DNA of 6,715 nt from Dehalococcoidia bacterium (GTDB lineage Bacteria; Chloroflexota; Dehalococcoidia; E44-bin15): NCBI GenBank assembly GCA_004377275.1, contig SOIC01000160.1:1-6715 (forward strand), in the 5' to 3' direction. The notes below the pieces were generated by a model, which ran no database searches, was not told where the DNA came from, and saw nothing but the letters and a program-made list of their open reading frames with translations. This document shows, one piece after another, positions 6,457 through 6,715 of the stretch; position 1 is the first letter of the stretch; each line of letters begins with the position of its first letter. The position numbers were made by a program, and so were the translations under genes.

Positions 6457-6485
6457 ATGATAGCACAGCTAGCTAGCTTAGTCAA
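6457..6485 (-). promoter_or_regulatory. Sigma-70-type promoter for the permease-receiver gene
   Basis: On the minus strand, TTGACT (6485-6480) and TATCAT (6462-6457) are separated by exactly 17 bases, each one mismatch from consensus. Initiation near 6450 would leave a leader of about 25 bases carrying the AGGA ribosome site. Most of the spacer is a perfect 12-base palindrome, AGCTAGCTAGCT (6467-6478), which could be an operator. Confidence 0.6.
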
Positions 6486-6498
6486 TTGAAGCAATTAG

Positions 6499-6527
6499 TT
6501 GCAATTTTGTGCTTTTTGTAGTATCAT
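6499..6527 (+). promoter_or_regulatory. Promoter driving the TPP riboswitch leader
   Basis: TTGCAA (6499-6504) and TATCAT (6522-6527) are spaced 17 bases apart. The predicted start near 6534 falls just before the first strand of the aptamer's closing helix at 6537, exactly where a riboswitch leader should begin. The -35 box is only four of six to consensus. It is divergent from the permease promoter. Confidence 0.55.
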
Positions 6528-6536
6528 TATGTTGCG

Positions 6537-6621
6537 CCGCGGGGGAGCTTAGTGGCTGAGAAGCCGATATATCGGCTAACCCCTCGAACCTGATCTCGGT
6601 AATGCGAGCGTAGGGAAGCGG
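6537..6621 (+). promoter_or_regulatory. TPP (thiamine pyrophosphate) riboswitch aptamer
   Basis: All conserved blocks of the THI element appear in order. GGGGGAGCTT (6541-6550) is followed by CTGAGA (6556-6561), CCCC (6580-6583) pairing back to GGGG as P2, AACCTGATC (6587-6595), the P4/P5 hairpin CTCG-GTAATG-CGAG, and GCGTAGGGAAG (6608-6618). Closing helix P1 pairs CCGC (6537-6540) with GCGG (6618-6621). The perfect inverted repeat AGCCGATATATCGGCT (6562-6577) forms the optional P3a stem. TPP binding would signal thiamine sufficiency. The regulated gene starts beyond the window and is expected to be a thiamine synthesis or uptake gene. Confidence 0.95.
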
Positions 6622-6631
6622 GATTACAAAG

Positions 6632-6678
6632 ACCAAGGGTCTGGAACCGAAAACCTAGGCTCTTGGTTATTTTATTTT
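6632..6678 (+). terminator. Intrinsic terminator, expression platform of the TPP riboswitch
   Basis: A 13-base-pair stem forms between 6632-6644 (ACCAAGGGTCTGG) and 6655-6667 (CTAGGCTCTTGGT), with three G-T wobbles and a 10-base loop. The T-rich run TATTTTATTTT follows to 6678. It starts 11 bases after the aptamer, the usual arrangement for ligand-induced transcription termination. I could not identify a clear antiterminator pairing. Confidence 0.85.
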
Positions 6679-6715
6679 GAACGACAATTACAAGGAACAC
6701 AATTCGAAAGCGGGT

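Noticed and set aside
6485..6510. Repeated CAATT / GCAA-TTGC elements between the divergent promoters as an operator
   Set aside because: The arms are only four bases and the region is simply AT-rich. No convincing dyad beyond chance.
6679..6715. Start of the riboswitch-controlled gene inside the window
   Set aside because: An AAGGA at about 6692-6696 could be a ribosome site, but no ATG, GTG or TTG start at proper spacing is visible before the window ends.

Overview
The window reads as a chromosomal fragment of a Chloroflexota bacterium, most likely a Dehalococcoidia relative. The reasons are a GC-rich coding style, a fused AccD-AccA carboxyltransferase, and an FtsK with a lysine/aspartate-rich insert in its alpha domain that I associate with that group. 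This assignment comes from memory of family sequences, not from a search. Apart from one short fragment, reading frames are intact, and I see no insertion sequence, CRISPR array, tRNA or rRNA.

Layout: at the left edge, on the plus strand, are the last 51 codons of uvrB and a tiny, very basic ORF of unknown function. They converge on a minus-strand block that fills most of the window. In transcription order, right to left, this block holds a TauE/SafE-type permease fused to a response-regulator receiver domain (6425-5244), a short remnant of a second TauE-like gene (5235-5125), a family 4 Fe-S uracil-DNA glycosylase (5120-4524), an FtsK/SpoIIIE DNA translocase (4437-2140) and the fused carboxyltransferase accDA (2143-320). 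FtsK and AccDA overlap by 4 bases (ATGA) and are probably translationally coupled. The glycosylase and ftsK are separated by about 86 bases containing a good promoter, so ftsK-accDA can be transcribed on its own.

At the right edge, a 110-base divergent region carries a minus-strand promoter for the permease gene and a plus-strand promoter. The plus-strand promoter leads directly into a canonical TPP (thiamine pyrophosphate) riboswitch followed by a strong intrinsic terminator. The controlled gene, presumably a thiamine gene, lies beyond the window end.

The most unusual points are the permease-receiver fusion without any output domain and the adjacent 36-codon remnant, which closely matches the permease's last membrane helix (about 75% nucleotide identity by eye). 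Next are a beta-clamp-like pentapeptide at the extreme C terminus of the glycosylase and several substitutions at usually invariant glycines in both halves of AccDA. Functionally the block mixes housekeeping roles (DNA repair, chromosome segregation, fatty acid synthesis) with a membrane transporter that may respond to a phosphorelay.
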